Of a stretch of DNA of 64,000 bases, positions 51,368-61,050 are shown in pieces. Under the pieces are notes generated by a model. That model saw only the letters and a program-made list of their open reading frames with translations, was not told the DNA's origin and ran no database searches. Made by a program: the position numbers and the translations under genes. Position 1 is the stretch's first letter, and the number at the start of each line of letters is the position of its first letter. The stretch comes from Gulosibacter sediminis (GTDB lineage: Bacteria; Actinomycetota; Actinomycetes; Actinomycetales; Microbacteriaceae), in assembly GCF_023370115.1 (NCBI RefSeq), contig NZ_CP097160.1, positions 1,426,001-1,490,000 of the forward strand. The letters run 5' to 3'.

Positions 51368-51930
51368 TAGTCGTTCACGCGGCCCAGGTAGTCACCCGTG
51401 CGGGTGTCAACCTTGACGCGAGTGCCCTGGTTCACGAACAGCGGCACCTGGATCTCGGCGCCGGTCTCGACGGTCGCGGGCTTCGTGCCGGCGTTCGAGC
51501 GGTCGCCCTGCAGGCCGGGCTCGGTGTAGGTGATCTCGAGCACGACCGAGGCCGGCATCTCGATGTAGAGCGGCTCGCCCTGGTACATAGCGATCTGCAC
51601 TTCCTGCTGCTCGAGCAGGAACTTCGCGCCGTCGCCGACGATCGTCGACGAGACGGTGAGCTGGTCGTAGTCGGCCTGGTCCATGAAGACGAAGCCGTCG
51701 CCGTCCTGGTAGAGGTACTGGAAGTCGCGACGGTCGACGACCGCGGTCTCGATCTTCGAGCCGGCGTTGAACGTGCGGTCGACCGTCTTGCCCTGGACGA
51801 TGTTCTTCAGCTTCGTGCGCACGAAGGCGCCACCCTTGCCGGGCTTGACGTGCTGGAACTCGATTACCTGCCAGAGCTGACCGTCGATGATCAGCACGAT
51901 GCCGTTCTTGATATCAGCGGTGGTTGCCAT
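51367..51930 (-). CDS. efp: Elongation factor P
   Basis: 187 aa, three OB/KOW domains. Relieves stalling at polyproline. The modification loop reads KPGKGGAF (lysine at the tip, about residue 32), consistent with the unmodified or lysine-type EF-P seen in actinobacteria; no modification gene is nearby. A TATGCT -10 candidate lies 31 bases upstream and AAAGGA is the ribosome site. Confidence 0.97.
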
Positions 51931-51960
51931 CTGAGTTTCCTTTCAAATTTTCGACGCTCT

Positions 51961-51966
51961 AGCATA
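51961..51966 (-). promoter_or_regulatory. -10 element ahead of efp
   Basis: TATGCT on the minus strand in the 84-base aroB-efp gap, about 30 bases before the efp start. No convincing -35. Confidence 0.4.
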
Positions 51967-51979
51967 GCGCGCCCGTACC

Positions 51980-51996
51980 GGCGGCCGTTCGCCGCC
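51980..51996 (-). terminator. Weak hairpin after aroB
   Basis: GGCGGC / GCCGCC with a five-base loop, about 20 bases past the aroB stop. Short and without a T-tract, so read-through from aro to efp-nusB is likely. Confidence 0.4.
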
Positions 51997-52014
51997 CGGA
52001 TGCGCCCCGAGCGC

Positions 52015-53106
52015 TTAGGAGGCGATCTCCTGGTAGGCCGCAAAGAGCAGGCTCTCGTCGGGCGCGGTCATGATCGTGGGGTGGCCGATGTCATCGAGCA
52101 CGACGAAGCGCAGCAGCTTGCCTCGCGCCTTCTTGTCGCGGTGCATGACCGAGAGCAGCGTCGCCCAGCGGTCGGCCGGATAACCGGTCGGCAGCCCCAG
52201 CAATTTGAGGATGCGCAGGTGCCGGTCGGCGGCCGCGTCGCTGAGTCGACCCGACAGCCGGGCGAGCTCGGCCGCGTAGTGCATACCGATCGCGACGGCG
52301 GCGCCGTGGCGCCACTGGTAGCGCTCGGTGTGCTCGATGGCGTGGCCGAGGGTGTGGCCGTAGTTGAGCATCTCGCGGCCGCCGCTCTCGCGGAGATCGG
52401 CAGCGGTTACCTCGAGCTTGTACTGGATCGACAGTTCGAGGATGCGCCGGAACTCGTCGCTCGTCGGGTCGGTCGCGCGTTCGGGGTCGGCCTCGATGAG
52501 GTCGAGGATCTCGGGGGCGTGGATGAAGCCCACCTTGACCGCCTCGGTGAAGCCCGTGACGAGCTCGTTGCGGGGCAGTTGCTCGAGCACGTCGAGGTCG
52601 GCGACGACACCGGCCGGCGGGTGGAACGCGCCCACCATGTTCTTGCCCTCATTCGTGTTGATGCCGGTCTTGCCGCCGATCGAGGCGTCAACCATGCCGA
52701 GCACCGTGGTCGGGACCTGCACGACACGCACGCCGCGCAGCCATGACGCAGCGACCCAGCCGGCGAGGTCGGTCGTCGCGCCGCCGCCGAGGCCGATGAT
52801 CGCGTCGGTGCGGGTGAAGTCGCTCTGGCCGAGCAGCTGCCACAGCCATTCGGCGACCTGCGCACGCTTCGCGTCCTCCGCATCCGGAATCTCGGCCATG
52901 AGCACGCGTCGGAAGTGCGGGGTGAGCTGCATCCGCAGGCGTTCGGCGATCGCGCCGAGCGACGGCTGGTGAATGATGAACACCTGTTCGGCGCTGTCGC
53001 CGAGCACCTTCGGCAGGTGCTGGTCAAGATTCGCGATCAGTCCTCGCCCGACGAGCACCGGCCCGTGCGGGCCTTCGACCTCAAGCGTGGTGATGTCGTT
53101 GGTCAC
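52015..53106 (-). CDS. aroB: 3-dehydroquinate synthase
   Basis: 363 aa NAD-dependent enzyme making the first carbocycle of the shikimate pathway. IGLGGGATTDLAGWVAASWLR is the NAD/substrate segment; PTTVLGMVDASIGGKTGIN and NYGHTLGHAIEH (zinc histidines) are diagnostic. GTG 53106 has AGGAGA upstream; a longer open frame in front is aroK shadow. Confidence 0.97.
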   Translation of the reverse strand: MTNDITTLEVEGPHGPVLVGRGLIANLDQHLPKVLGDSAEQVFIIHQPSLGAIAERLRMQLTPHFRRVLMAEIPDAEDAKRAQVAEWLWQLLGQSDFTRTDAIIGLGGGATTDLAGWVAASWLRGVRVVQVPTTVLGMVDASIGGKTGINTNEGKNMVGAFHPPAGVVADLDVLEQLPRNELVTGFTEAVKVGFIHAPEILDLIEADPERATDPTSDEFRRILELSIQYKLEVTAADLRESGGREMLNYGHTLGHAIEHTERYQWRHGAAVAIGMHYAAELARLSGRLSDAAADRHLRILKLLGLPTGYPADRWATLLSVMHRDKKARGKLLRFVVLDDIGHPTIMTAPDESLLFAAYQEIAS

Positions 53107-53114
53107 GAATTCTC

Positions 53115-53654
53115 CTAGTTGTCGGCTTGTGCGGGGCTGGAAGAGCGCACGAGCGGCGAGCCGATGCGCTTGAGGTAGCGGTGCACCTCGTTCGACACCT
53201 GCCACATGGGGCGAAAACTCGTGTCGACCGTGAGGTGCGCGAGCCGCTCGTAGATTTCGCGGCGTGCCTCGTAGGTCTCGATCCACGAGTCGATGCCATT
53301 GAGCAGCGGCCGGTTGGTCTTGCCGCTGATGCGCTCGCTGATCGCCTCGGGTGAGGCGACGAGCAGCACGACGGTGTGATCGCCGCTCGCGAGCTGGGCC
53401 TGGGTGTCCTCGTTGAGGATCGCTCCGCCGCCGAGGGAGACAACCTCGTAGGCGGCGAGTGCCGCGTGCACCGTGTTGCGCTCGATGCGGCGGAACTCCT
53501 GCTCGCCGTGCTTGGGAATGAACTGGGCGATCGCGCCGTGCTCGCGCGCGATCAGCTTGTCGGTGTCGGCGTAGGTCGCCCCGAGCTTGCGGGAAAGTCG
53601 CTTGCCGACGCGGGTCTTACCGGCCGCAGGCGGCCCGATGAACACGAGGCTCAT
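53115..53654 (-). CDS. aroK: Shikimate kinase
   Basis: 179 aa. P-loop [14 protein letters not shown], shikimate-binding [11 protein letters not shown], and the GGGAIL block are present; the RPLL lid follows. I chose ATG 53654, which overlaps the aroC stop by four bases (ATGA); a GTG three codons upstream is the alternative. Confidence 0.95.
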   Translation of the reverse strand: MSLVFIGPPAAGKTRVGKRLSRKLGATYADTDKLIAREHGAIAQFIPKHGEQEFRRIERNTVHAALAAYEVVSLGGGAILNEDTQAQLASGDHTVVLLVASPEAISERISGKTNRPLLNGIDSWIETYEARREIYERLAHLTVDTSFRPMWQVSNEVHRYLKRIGSPLVRSSSPAQADN

Positions 53655-54919
53655 ACGCGCCACTCGCTGCGCGAGTCGCCCATCGGCGTCTCGTCGACCT
53701 CCTTGTCGACCGAATCGGGGTCGACGAGCTCCGGGTTCGTGTGCAGGTGCTCGGGAATCGCGGCGAGGTAGCTGCCGAGGTTGCGGCGTACCTCCTCGAG
53801 CGAGTCGCCGCCGAACTTCTCGACGACGGCATTCGCGAGCACGAGCGCCGTCATCGCCTCCGCCACGACGCCCGAGGCCGGCACCGCGGTGACGTCGGAA
53901 CGCTGGTGATGCGCGGTCGCGTTCTGGCCGGTCGCGACGTCGACCGTGTGCAGGGCGCGGGGCACGGTCGCGATCGGCTTCATGCCGACGCGCACGCGCA
54001 GCACGCCGCCCGTAGTCATGCCGCCCTCGATGCCGCCGGCACGGTCGGAGGCGCGGTGGATCTCACCCGCGACCGCGTAGAGCGGGTCGTGGGCCGCGGT
54101 GCCGGGCCGGCGAGTCGTCTCGATGCCGTCGCCCACCTCGACCGACTTGATCGCCTGGATGCTCATGAGCGCTCCGGCGAGGCGGCTGTCGAGCCGGCGG
54201 TCCCAGTGCACGTACGACCCGAGCCCCGGCGGCAGGCCGTAGACGAGCACCTCAGTGAGGCCGCCGATGGTGTCGCCGGTGTGCCGAATCTCGTCGATGC
54301 GCGCCACCATCGCAGCGCTCGTCGCCTCGTCGATGCAGCGCACCGGGTCGGCATCGAGCCGCTCGACGTCGTCGGGCAGCGGTCGGGGGGCGTCGTCGGG
54401 CAGGGCAACCTCGCCGATCGAGACGGTGTGGCTGACGGTGCCGATGCCGAGTTCTGCGAGGAACTTCTTCGCGACGGCGCCGAGCGCCACGCGGGCCGCG
54501 GTCTCGCGGGCGCTCGCGCGCTCAAGCGCGGGCCGCGACTCCTCGAAGCCGTACTTCTGCATGCCGACGAGGTCGGCGTGGCCCGGGCGCGGGCGCGTGA
54601 GGCGCGTGCCGCGGCCCGTTTCGAACACCTCGGGCCCAACCGGCTCGGGGCTCATGACCTCGGTCCACTTCGGCCACTCGGTGTTCTGAATGCGAATGCC
54701 GAGGGGCGAGCCGATCGTCACACCATGGCGAACGCCCGACGAGAGGGTGAGCTCGTCGGCTTCAAACTTCATGCGGCCGCCGCGGCCATAGCCGAGTTTG
54801 CGGCGCGCGAGGTCGGCCTGCACCTCCGCCTTGGAAATGGGGACGCCAGCGGGCAGTCCCTCAAGAACAGCGAGCAGTTCGGGGCCGTGTGACTCCCCCG
54901 CGGTCAGCCAACGAAGCAT
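53651..54919 (-). CDS. aroC: Chorismate synthase
   Basis: 422 aa FMN-dependent enzyme releasing phosphate from EPSP to give chorismate. [19 protein letters not shown] opens the protein; [20 protein letters not shown] and [17 protein letters not shown] are conserved signature regions. A C-terminal tail of about 30 residues is longer than average. Chorismate feeds tryptophan synthesis, but the trpE-encoded branch enzyme is not in this window. Confidence 0.97.
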   Translation of the reverse strand: MLRWLTAGESHGPELLAVLEGLPAGVPISKAEVQADLARRKLGYGRGGRMKFEADELTLSSGVRHGVTIGSPLGIRIQNTEWPKWTEVMSPEPVGPEVFETGRGTRLTRPRPGHADLVGMQKYGFEESRPALERASARETAARVALGAVAKKFLAELGIGTVSHTVSIGEVALPDDAPRPLPDDVERLDADPVRCIDEATSAAMVARIDEIRHTGDTIGGLTEVLVYGLPPGLGSYVHWDRRLDSRLAGALMSIQAIKSVEVGDGIETTRRPGTAAHDPLYAVAGEIHRASDRAGGIEGGMTTGGVLRVRVGMKPIATVPRALHTVDVATGQNATAHHQRSDVTAVPASGVVAEAMTALVLANAVVEKFGGDSLEEVRRNLGSYLAAIPEHLHTNPELVDPDSVDKEVDETPMGDSRSEWRV

Positions 54920-54931
54920 TCCGCCATTGTC

Positions 54932-55825
54932 TCACGACAGCGCGGCGCGCATTGCCTCGACGACATCGGCCTCGTTCGGCAGCGACTCGTCGATCGCGCT
55001 GCCGCCGAACAGCCGCACCTGCAGCACCGCCTGGTGGAGCAGCATATCGAGGCCGGTGACCACGGGTGCCTCGGCGCCCAGCCACAGCTCGGCGAGCGGC
55101 GTCGGCCAGGGATGGTAGGCCGCCGAGAGCAGCGCGGCACCCGCCGGCACGCGGCCGGGGTCGGTCGTTGGCACATAGCCACCCGGCACGGTGTCGCCGA
55201 CAAATGCGACGTCGTCGCCGGGCCGCCAGTCGGCGAGCGACAGGCCTGCTACGCCATCGCCGAGGCGCTCCGCGAGGGCCTCGGCCCGCTCCGGGCGCCG
55301 AGCGAAGATCTCAACCCGCGAGGCCCCGAGTCGCTGGGCGGCAATCGCGACGCTCGCCGCGGTCTCCCCCGCCCCGAGCACCTGCGCGACGCCCTCGATC
55401 CGCTCGAGGCCCCGCTCGCCAAAGGCACGGACGATGCCCGGAATATCGGTGTTCTCGCCCCGCGCGGGGGCGCCCGGCTCGAGCGAGTCAAAGACGAGCG
55501 TGTTCACCGCGCCGCTGCGTCGCGCATCCGGGCTCACCTCGCTCGCGAACGCGAGCGCCTCGGCCTTGAGCGGCGCCGTCACCGAGAAGCCGCGCCAGCC
55601 CTGGCCGCGCGCGCCGAGCGCGGCGGCGAGCCCGCCGGCCGGGATGCGCCAGCGCGAGTACTCCCAGCGCCGACCAAGCGCGCGGTAGGCGGCGAGCTGC
55701 AGCTGCGGCGAGCGCGAGTGGCCGACGGGGTCGCCGAGCACCGCGAGCCGCTGCGAGCCGATGCCGCGAGGCGGCTCGCCCTCGCTAAAGCCCTCGGGAA
55801 CCTCGGGGTAGCGTTCGTTCGTCAT
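54932..55825 (-). CDS. aroE: Shikimate dehydrogenase
   Basis: 297 aa NADP-dependent. LAVLGDPVGHSRSPQLQLAA is the substrate-binding segment, with the catalytic lysine in TAPLKAEALAFA and a Rossmann region QVLGAGETAASVAIAAQRLG. A short N-terminal extension of about 25 residues precedes the usual start. Six bases after mltG. Confidence 0.93.
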   Translation of the reverse strand: MTNERYPEVPEGFSEGEPPRGIGSQRLAVLGDPVGHSRSPQLQLAAYRALGRRWEYSRWRIPAGGLAAALGARGQGWRGFSVTAPLKAEALAFASEVSPDARRSGAVNTLVFDSLEPGAPARGENTDIPGIVRAFGERGLERIEGVAQVLGAGETAASVAIAAQRLGASRVEIFARRPERAEALAERLGDGVAGLSLADWRPGDDVAFVGDTVPGGYVPTTDPGRVPAGAALLSAAYHPWPTPLAELWLGAEAPVVTGLDMLLHQAVLQVRLFGGSAIDESLPNEADVVEAMRAALS

Positions 55826-55831
55826 TGCGGC

Positions 55832-57178
55832 CTATCCGTAGTCCGGGTGCTCTTCCATCCAGGCGAGCCACTGGTCGACCGCCTGCTGGTGCTCCTCGTA
55901 GGTCTCCGAGAACACTGTCTCGCCCGTCTCGAGGTTGACCGTGACGAAGTAGAGCCAGGGCCCGTCAGCCGGGTTCATCGCCGCGTCGATCGCGGTGTCG
56001 CCGGGGTTCGAGATCGGCCCCGGAATCATGCCGGTGTGCACGTACGTGTTGTACGGGTTGTCCTCATCGTTGCGCTCGTCGTCGGTCGTGGCGGCGCGGT
56101 CGTACTCGCCGGTGCCGTAGGTCACCGTCGCGTCCGACTGCAGCGGCATGTCGATGTCGAGGCGGTTGTAGAAGACACGCGCGACCTTGTAGAAGTCCTC
56201 GGTGATGCGCGCCTCCTTCTCAACGAGCGAGGCCATGCGGATGATGTCCCACACCTGATCGTCGGGCACGCCGGCCGCGTCAAGCGACTGGTAGGTGCGG
56301 TCGACCATCGTCTGCAGCACCGTCGTCGCGTCGACGCTGGGCTCGAACGTGTAGGTGGCGGGGAACAGGAACCCCTCCATGCTCTCGGCCTCGTCGGGCA
56401 GGCCGAACGACTGGGGGTCAGCGGCGGCGGCCTGAAGATCGTCGACCGAGATGCCCACGTTTGATTCAACGAGGGTGTAGACATCCGACGCGACCGTGCC
56501 CTCGGGGATCGTCACGGTGTTCTCGATGCGCGCGGTGTCGTCGGTCAGCACCTCGAGTGCCGAGGCCGCGCTCATTTCCTCCTCGAGCGCGTAGGTGCCC
56601 GGGTAGAACTGCGGTTCCTCGGCCTGCGAGGTGACCTCGCGGATGAACGCGCTCGGCTCCTTGATCACGCCCTGCTCTTCAAGCCGGGTCGCGATCGTCG
56701 TGCCGGTGTCGCCCTCGAGAATACTGAAGTCGACCTCGGTGCCGTTGCCCGTGCCCTCGAAGTCGTCGTTGTAGATGCCAAACATGCCGAGGATGCGGTC
56801 GCCGACGAGCTGCCAGCCCCAGAACGCCCCGCCAACGAGCACGAGCAGCGCCACGAGCATCGCGATCCAGCCGCGCCCCCGGCGGCGACGGCCACGGCCG
56901 CGCCGCTTCGAGGAGCTCTCGTCGATCGTCGCGCTGAAGATCTCTGCCACCGGGTCGTGGTCGGCCTCCTCGGAGCGCGTGCGCGGCGCCGCAGCGGCGG
57001 CTTCGCCCGCGGGCTCGCCGGGCGCGGCCGCCGGTGCTGCGACCTCCGAGACGTCGAGCGGCCCGGTATTTTGCGCCTTCAGTTCGCGGGCGAGCCGTTC
57101 GCGCTCGCGCTCACGGGCCTCACGTCGTGTGATCGGCTGCTGATCATCTGCAGACTGCTGGTGATCTTCGTTGGTCAC
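55832..57178 (-). CDS. mltG: Endolytic murein transglycosylase MltG
   Basis: 448 aa. A long charged cytoplasmic tail (about residues 1-104, including an arginine-rich RRGRGRRRRGRG just before the membrane) precedes one membrane span (about 105-125) and the extracellular YceG domain. The catalytic glutamate lies in ASLVEKEARI. It cleaves nascent peptidoglycan strands and is thought to set glycan chain length. GTG 57178 has GAGGAG upstream. Confidence 0.95.
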   Translation of the reverse strand: MTNEDHQQSADDQQPITRREARERERERLARELKAQNTGPLDVSEVAAPAAAPGEPAGEAAAAAPRTRSEEADHDPVAEIFSATIDESSSKRRGRGRRRRGRGWIAMLVALLVLVGGAFWGWQLVGDRILGMFGIYNDDFEGTGNGTEVDFSILEGDTGTTIATRLEEQGVIKEPSAFIREVTSQAEEPQFYPGTYALEEEMSAASALEVLTDDTARIENTVTIPEGTVASDVYTLVESNVGISVDDLQAAAADPQSFGLPDEAESMEGFLFPATYTFEPSVDATTVLQTMVDRTYQSLDAAGVPDDQVWDIIRMASLVEKEARITEDFYKVARVFYNRLDIDMPLQSDATVTYGTGEYDRAATTDDERNDEDNPYNTYVHTGMIPGPISNPGDTAIDAAMNPADGPWLYFVTVNLETGETVFSETYEEHQQAVDQWLAWMEEHPDYG

Positions 57179-57193
57179 GAGGCTCCTCGCGGA

Positions 57194-57649
57194 TTAGTCG
57201 AGTGCGGCGCCGGGCGGCATGCCGCTCGAGCGCTCCCGGTCAAGTGCGTCTTGCAACAGTACTACTGCCGCCGCCTGGTCGATTTGGTCACGTGAGCGCG
57301 ACGCCTGCTTGCCACTCGCGCGGAATTGCTTCGCCGCCGACACCGTCGTGAGTCGCTCGTCGAGCAGCCGCACGGGTGCCGAAATCGCGGCGGCGAGCTC
57401 GCCCGCGACGCCGATTGCGTCCTCGGTCGAGGGCGTCGACTCGCCTCGCAGGTTGAGCGGGTGGCCGACGATGACCTCCATCACCGAATACTCGTCGACG
57501 AGTTCGGCGAGCCGGCGGATGTGCGTGTCGCCCTCGAGGTCGCGCTTGACCGTTTCGACGGGCACGGCAAGCAGCCCATCGGGGTCGCTGCGAGCGACCC
57601 CGATGCGGGCCTTGCCGACGTCGACGGCGAAGCGAACGCCGCGGCGCAC
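57194..57649 (-). CDS. ruvX: Pre-16S rRNA processing nuclease (RuvX/YqgF)
   Basis: 151 aa RNase H-like fold. FAVDVGKARIGVARSDPDGLLA carries the first catalytic aspartate; EVIVGHPLNLRGE and LLDERLTTVSA the other acidic residues. The family acts in 16S rRNA 5' maturation or as a Holliday junction resolvase. The GTG start overlaps the alaS stop by one base. Confidence 0.94.
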   Translation of the reverse strand: MRRGVRFAVDVGKARIGVARSDPDGLLAVPVETVKRDLEGDTHIRRLAELVDEYSVMEVIVGHPLNLRGESTPSTEDAIGVAGELAAAISAPVRLLDERLTTVSAAKQFRASGKQASRSRDQIDQAAAVVLLQDALDRERSSGMPPGAALD

Positions 57650-60318
57650 TAGTTTGCCTGCAGCGCCGTGCGGATCGCGGCGAGCGCGTCCTCGTGCTTC
57701 GACGCGTCCTGGCCGCCGCCCTGGGCGACGTCGGGCTTGCCGCCACCGCCGCCGCCGAGCGCACCCGAGGCGACCTTGACGAGCGCGCCCGCGTTCGCGC
57801 CGGCGTCGCGCGCGGCCTGGTTCGTGGCCACGACGACCGAGGGCTTCTCGCCGGCCTGGCCGACGAGCGCCACCACGGCAGCCTCGCTGCCGGCGCGCTC
57901 GCGCAGCTCCAGCGCGAGGGTGCGCACGTCGTCGGCGCTGCCCACGGCGCCGATCCAGGCGCCGATGAAGGTCACGTCGCCCACGCGGCTGCCGCTACCG
58001 AGCAGTTCGGGGATGCGCGCGCGCAGTTGCTGCGCCTCGAGCTCGGCAATGCGCTTCTGCGCCTGCTTGAGGTCGGCGAGCAGGTCGTTGACGCGGCTCG
58101 TCACCTGGTCGCGCGGCACGCGCAGGCCGCTCGAGAGCTCGCGAACGAGCGCGCGCTCGGTCGCGAACTCGGCGAAGGCGTTGCGGCCGACGAGCGCCTC
58201 GACGCGGCGGTTCGTCGCGCCAACGCTCGACTCGCCGATCAGGTTGACGATGCCCACCTGGGCCGAGGTGTCGACGTGCGTGCCACCGCAGAGCTCGCGC
58301 GACCAGGCGCCACCGATCTCGACCATGCGCACGCGGGCGCCGTACTTCTCGCCGAAGAGGGCGCGGGCGCCGAGCTCCTTCGCCTCGTCGAGGGCCATCT
58401 CGCGGGTGATGACCTCGTAGTCGCGGCGCACGGCGCCGTTCGCGATCTCTTCGATCTCGCTGCGGGTCTCGCCCGAGAGCGCGTCGTTCCACGCGAAGTC
58501 GAGGCGCATGTAGCCGGCCTTGTTGTACGAGCCCGTCTGGTGCGCATCCCCACCGAGCGTGTCGCGCAGGGCGGCGTGGATGAGGTGGGTCGCGGTGTGC
58601 GCCTCGGAGGCCTGGCGGCGGTAGACCGCGTCGACGACCGATTCGACGCGCTCGCCGACGCCGATCGTGCCCTGCGTGACCTCAACGGTGTGCGCGATGA
58701 GGCCCGGCACGGGCTTCTGCACGTCGAGCACCCGCGAGGTGAAGCCGCCCGAGGGCGAGCGCAGCCAGCCCTGGTCGGCGTCCTGACCACCGGCCTCGGC
58801 GTAGAGCGTCGTCTCGCCGAGGATGAGCTCAGCGGTCTGGCCCGCGGCGGCCTCCTGCACGCTCGCGCCGTCGACGATGATGCCGAGTACCTCGGATTCG
58901 GTCTCGAGCTGGTCGTAGCCGACAAACGCGGTCTCGCCGAGCGCGCGGAAGTCGCTGTAGACGCTGAGGTCGGCGAGCGCCGAGCGGCGGGCCCGCGCAT
59001 CCGCCTTCGCGCGCTCAACCTGCGCGCGCATGAGCTCGTCGAACTTGTCGCGGTTCACGCGCAGGCCCGACTCTTCGGCCATCTCGAGCGTGAGGTCGAT
59101 CGGGAAGCCGAACGTGTCGTGCAGCTTGAAGGCGGTCTCGCCGTCGAGCACCGACGAACCGGCCGCGCTCGCCTTGGCCACGGCCTCGTCGAAGATCGTG
59201 TTGCCCTGCGCGAGCGTGCGCAGGAACGTGACCTCTTCGCCGTAGGCGATGCGGCTGATGCGGTCGAAGTCGGCCTCGACCTCGGGGTAGGCGTCGCGCA
59301 TGGCGCGCATCGACACCGGGAACAGCTCGGGGAAGGTGGCGCCTTCGACGCCGAGGAGGCGCATGTTGCGCACGACTCGGCGCAGCAGGCGGCGCAGGAT
59401 GTACCCGCGACCCTCGTTGCTCGGCTGCACGCCGTCGCTGATGAGCATGAGCGACGAACGCACGTGGTCGGCGACGACGCGCAGGCGCACATCGTCCTCG
59501 TGGTTCGCGCCGTAGGCCCGGCCCGCGAGTTCGCTCGCGCGGTCGAGCACGGGCCGCACCTGGTCGGTCTCGTACATGTTGTCGACGCCCTGCAGCAGGA
59601 ACGCGATGCGCTCGATGCCGATGCCGGTGTCGATGTTGCGCTGCGGCAGGTCGCCGAGCAGCTCGAACGTGCCGTCGCCGTTGTCGGCGCCGCGCTCGTA
59701 CTGCATGAACACGAGGTTCCAGATCTCGACGTAGCGGTCGTCGTCGGTCGCGGGGCCGCCGTCGACGCCGTAGGCCGGGCCGCGGTCGAAGAAGATCTCC
59801 GAGTCGGGGCCGGCGGGGCCGCCGGGCTTACCGGCCGACCAGTAGTTCGTGTCCTCGCCGAGGCGCTGGATGCGTTCGGCCGGGATCTCCGAGAGCTCGA
59901 GCCACGCGTTGTATGCCTCGTCGTCCTTCTTGTACACGGTGACCCAGAGGTCTTCGTGGTTGAAGCCGAAGCCGCCCTCGTCCTGGGGCTTCGTGAGGAG
60001 GGTGTAGGCGAACTCGATCGCCTCACGCTTGAAGTAGTCGCCGAACGAGAAGTTGCCACCCATCTGGAAGAAGGTGCCGTGGCGCGGCGTCTTGCCGACC
60101 TCTTCGATGTCGTTCGTGCGGATGCACTTCTGCACGCTCGTCGCGCGCGGGTACGGCGCGGGCACCATGCCAGTCATGTACGGAATGAACGGCACCATGC
60201 CGGCGATCGTGAACATGACCGTCGGGTCGTCGCTCACGAGCGAGGCGGAGGGAACGACGGTGTGGCCGCGCTCCTCGAAGTAGGAGAGGAAGCGGCGCTT
60301 GATTTCGGCGGTGAGCAT
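57649..60318 (-). CDS. alaS: Alanyl-tRNA synthetase
   Basis: 889 aa class II enzyme. It begins MLTAEIKRRFLSYFEERGHT; motif regions include KTPRHGTFFQMGGNFSFGDY and GRGYILRRLLRRVVRN. The editing domain zinc site appears as HTATHLIHAALRD and CGGTHVDTS. The C-Ala region contains a glycine-rich GALGGGGGGKPD. Second in a transcript led by the two small membrane-protein genes. Confidence 0.98.
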   Translation of the reverse strand: MLTAEIKRRFLSYFEERGHTVVPSASLVSDDPTVMFTIAGMVPFIPYMTGMVPAPYPRATSVQKCIRTNDIEEVGKTPRHGTFFQMGGNFSFGDYFKREAIEFAYTLLTKPQDEGGFGFNHEDLWVTVYKKDDEAYNAWLELSEIPAERIQRLGEDTNYWSAGKPGGPAGPDSEIFFDRGPAYGVDGGPATDDDRYVEIWNLVFMQYERGADNGDGTFELLGDLPQRNIDTGIGIERIAFLLQGVDNMYETDQVRPVLDRASELAGRAYGANHEDDVRLRVVADHVRSSLMLISDGVQPSNEGRGYILRRLLRRVVRNMRLLGVEGATFPELFPVSMRAMRDAYPEVEADFDRISRIAYGEEVTFLRTLAQGNTIFDEAVAKASAAGSSVLDGETAFKLHDTFGFPIDLTLEMAEESGLRVNRDKFDELMRAQVERAKADARARRSALADLSVYSDFRALGETAFVGYDQLETESEVLGIIVDGASVQEAAAGQTAELILGETTLYAEAGGQDADQGWLRSPSGGFTSRVLDVQKPVPGLIAHTVEVTQGTIGVGERVESVVDAVYRRQASEAHTATHLIHAALRDTLGGDAHQTGSYNKAGYMRLDFAWNDALSGETRSEIEEIANGAVRRDYEVITREMALDEAKELGARALFGEKYGARVRMVEIGGAWSRELCGGTHVDTSAQVGIVNLIGESSVGATNRRVEALVGRNAFAEFATERALVRELSSGLRVPRDQVTSRVNDLLADLKQAQKRIAELEAQQLRARIPELLGSGSRVGDVTFIGAWIGAVGSADDVRTLALELRERAGSEAAVVALVGQAGEKPSVVVATNQAARDAGANAGALVKVASGALGGGGGGKPDVAQGGGQDASKHEDALAAIRTALQAN

Positions 60319-60333
60319 GGCTGTGCGGGACTC

Positions 60334-60543
60334 TTACTTTTCGTTGGCTTCGATAGCGGCGTAGATGGCTTCGGTGCGGGCCTCGTAGCCCTGCTTAACC
60401 GCCTCGGTGAAGTCGGCGGTGAACTCGTTCACCGCGGCAAACGCGGCCCGCCCACGGGGCGTCGAGTTCATGAAGTGGGCAAGGGCGAAGCCAGCGGCGA
60501 CGCCTCCGACGACGAGTGCGACGGAACGAACGACGTTACGCAT
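60334..60543 (-). CDS. Small membrane-anchored protein of unknown function
   Basis: 69 aa. One N-terminal hydrophobic segment (residues about 6-24, RSVALVVGGVAAGFALAHFM), then a helical, charged C-terminus (YEARTEAIYAAIEANEK). It sits between the DUF948 gene and alaS; many actinobacteria have a small gene at this place. No functional claim possible. Confidence 0.7.
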   Translation of the reverse strand: MRNVVRSVALVVGGVAAGFALAHFMNSTPRGRAAFAAVNEFTADFTEAVKQGYEARTEAIYAAIEANEK

Positions 60544-60583
60544 AGTGCGATGAGCTCCTAGAAGGGACGACGGAGGAAAGTGA

Positions 60584-60955
60584 CTACTTCTTGCGCGAGC
60601 CGCGCTGCGGCTTCAGCGCGCGGAACCCGGCCGCGGCGGCGGCGGAGAAGCCCGCGAGCTTGATCAGCGGGCCACCGACCGTGGCGGCGGTCAGCGCGAC
60701 AAGCGAGTTCACATTGCTGGTGGTCTCGTGCACCTGTTCGGTGATCGCGTCGACCTTCGCGAGCTGACGGTTCGTCTCGCGCATGGTCTCTTGCGTCTCG
60801 ACCAGCGTCGGGGTGATGCTGTCGACCGAGTCACCGACGCCGCGGCGAACTTCGTCGAGCACTCGGCCGAGCTTGATGATCGGCACTGCAAGCAGCACCA
60901 CGAGCAGCAGGAACGCGCCCGCAGCGATCAGCCCGGCGATGTCACCACCTGACAT
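60584..60955 (-). CDS. DUF948 family membrane protein
   Basis: 123 aa. N-terminal membrane helix (AGLIAAGAFLLLVVLLAVPII, split over residues 6-26), then a coiled-coil-like segment with the family pattern VDSITPTLVETQETMRETNRQLAKVD, and a basic C-terminus. DUF948 proteins are uncharacterised; in actinobacteria they lie between rpsD and alaS as here. Ribosome site AGGAGA before ATG 60955. Confidence 0.86.
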   Translation of the reverse strand: MSGGDIAGLIAAGAFLLLVVLLAVPIIKLGRVLDEVRRGVGDSVDSITPTLVETQETMRETNRQLAKVDAITEQVHETTSNVNSLVALTAATVGGPLIKLAGFSAAAAAGFRALKPQRGSRKK

Positions 60956-60984
60956 AGGGAAATTCTCCTGAACCTGAAATGACG

Positions 60985-61014
60985 AGAGCGGATCGCCGGT
61001 GGGCGATCCGCTCT
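60985..61014 (-). terminator. Terminator after rpsD
   Basis: 13-base perfect inverted repeat AGAGCGGATCGCC / GGCGATCCGCTCT with a four-base loop, between rpsD and the DUF948 gene. Confidence 0.85.
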
Positions 61015-61050
61015 CTATGCTAGCGGGCGGTCGAGGACCGCTCGGGACGC

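Noticed and set aside
57694-60561. 955-codon plus-strand open frame antisense to alaS
   Set aside because: Mirror of the alaS coding frame in GC-rich DNA; no domain, start context or ribosome site.
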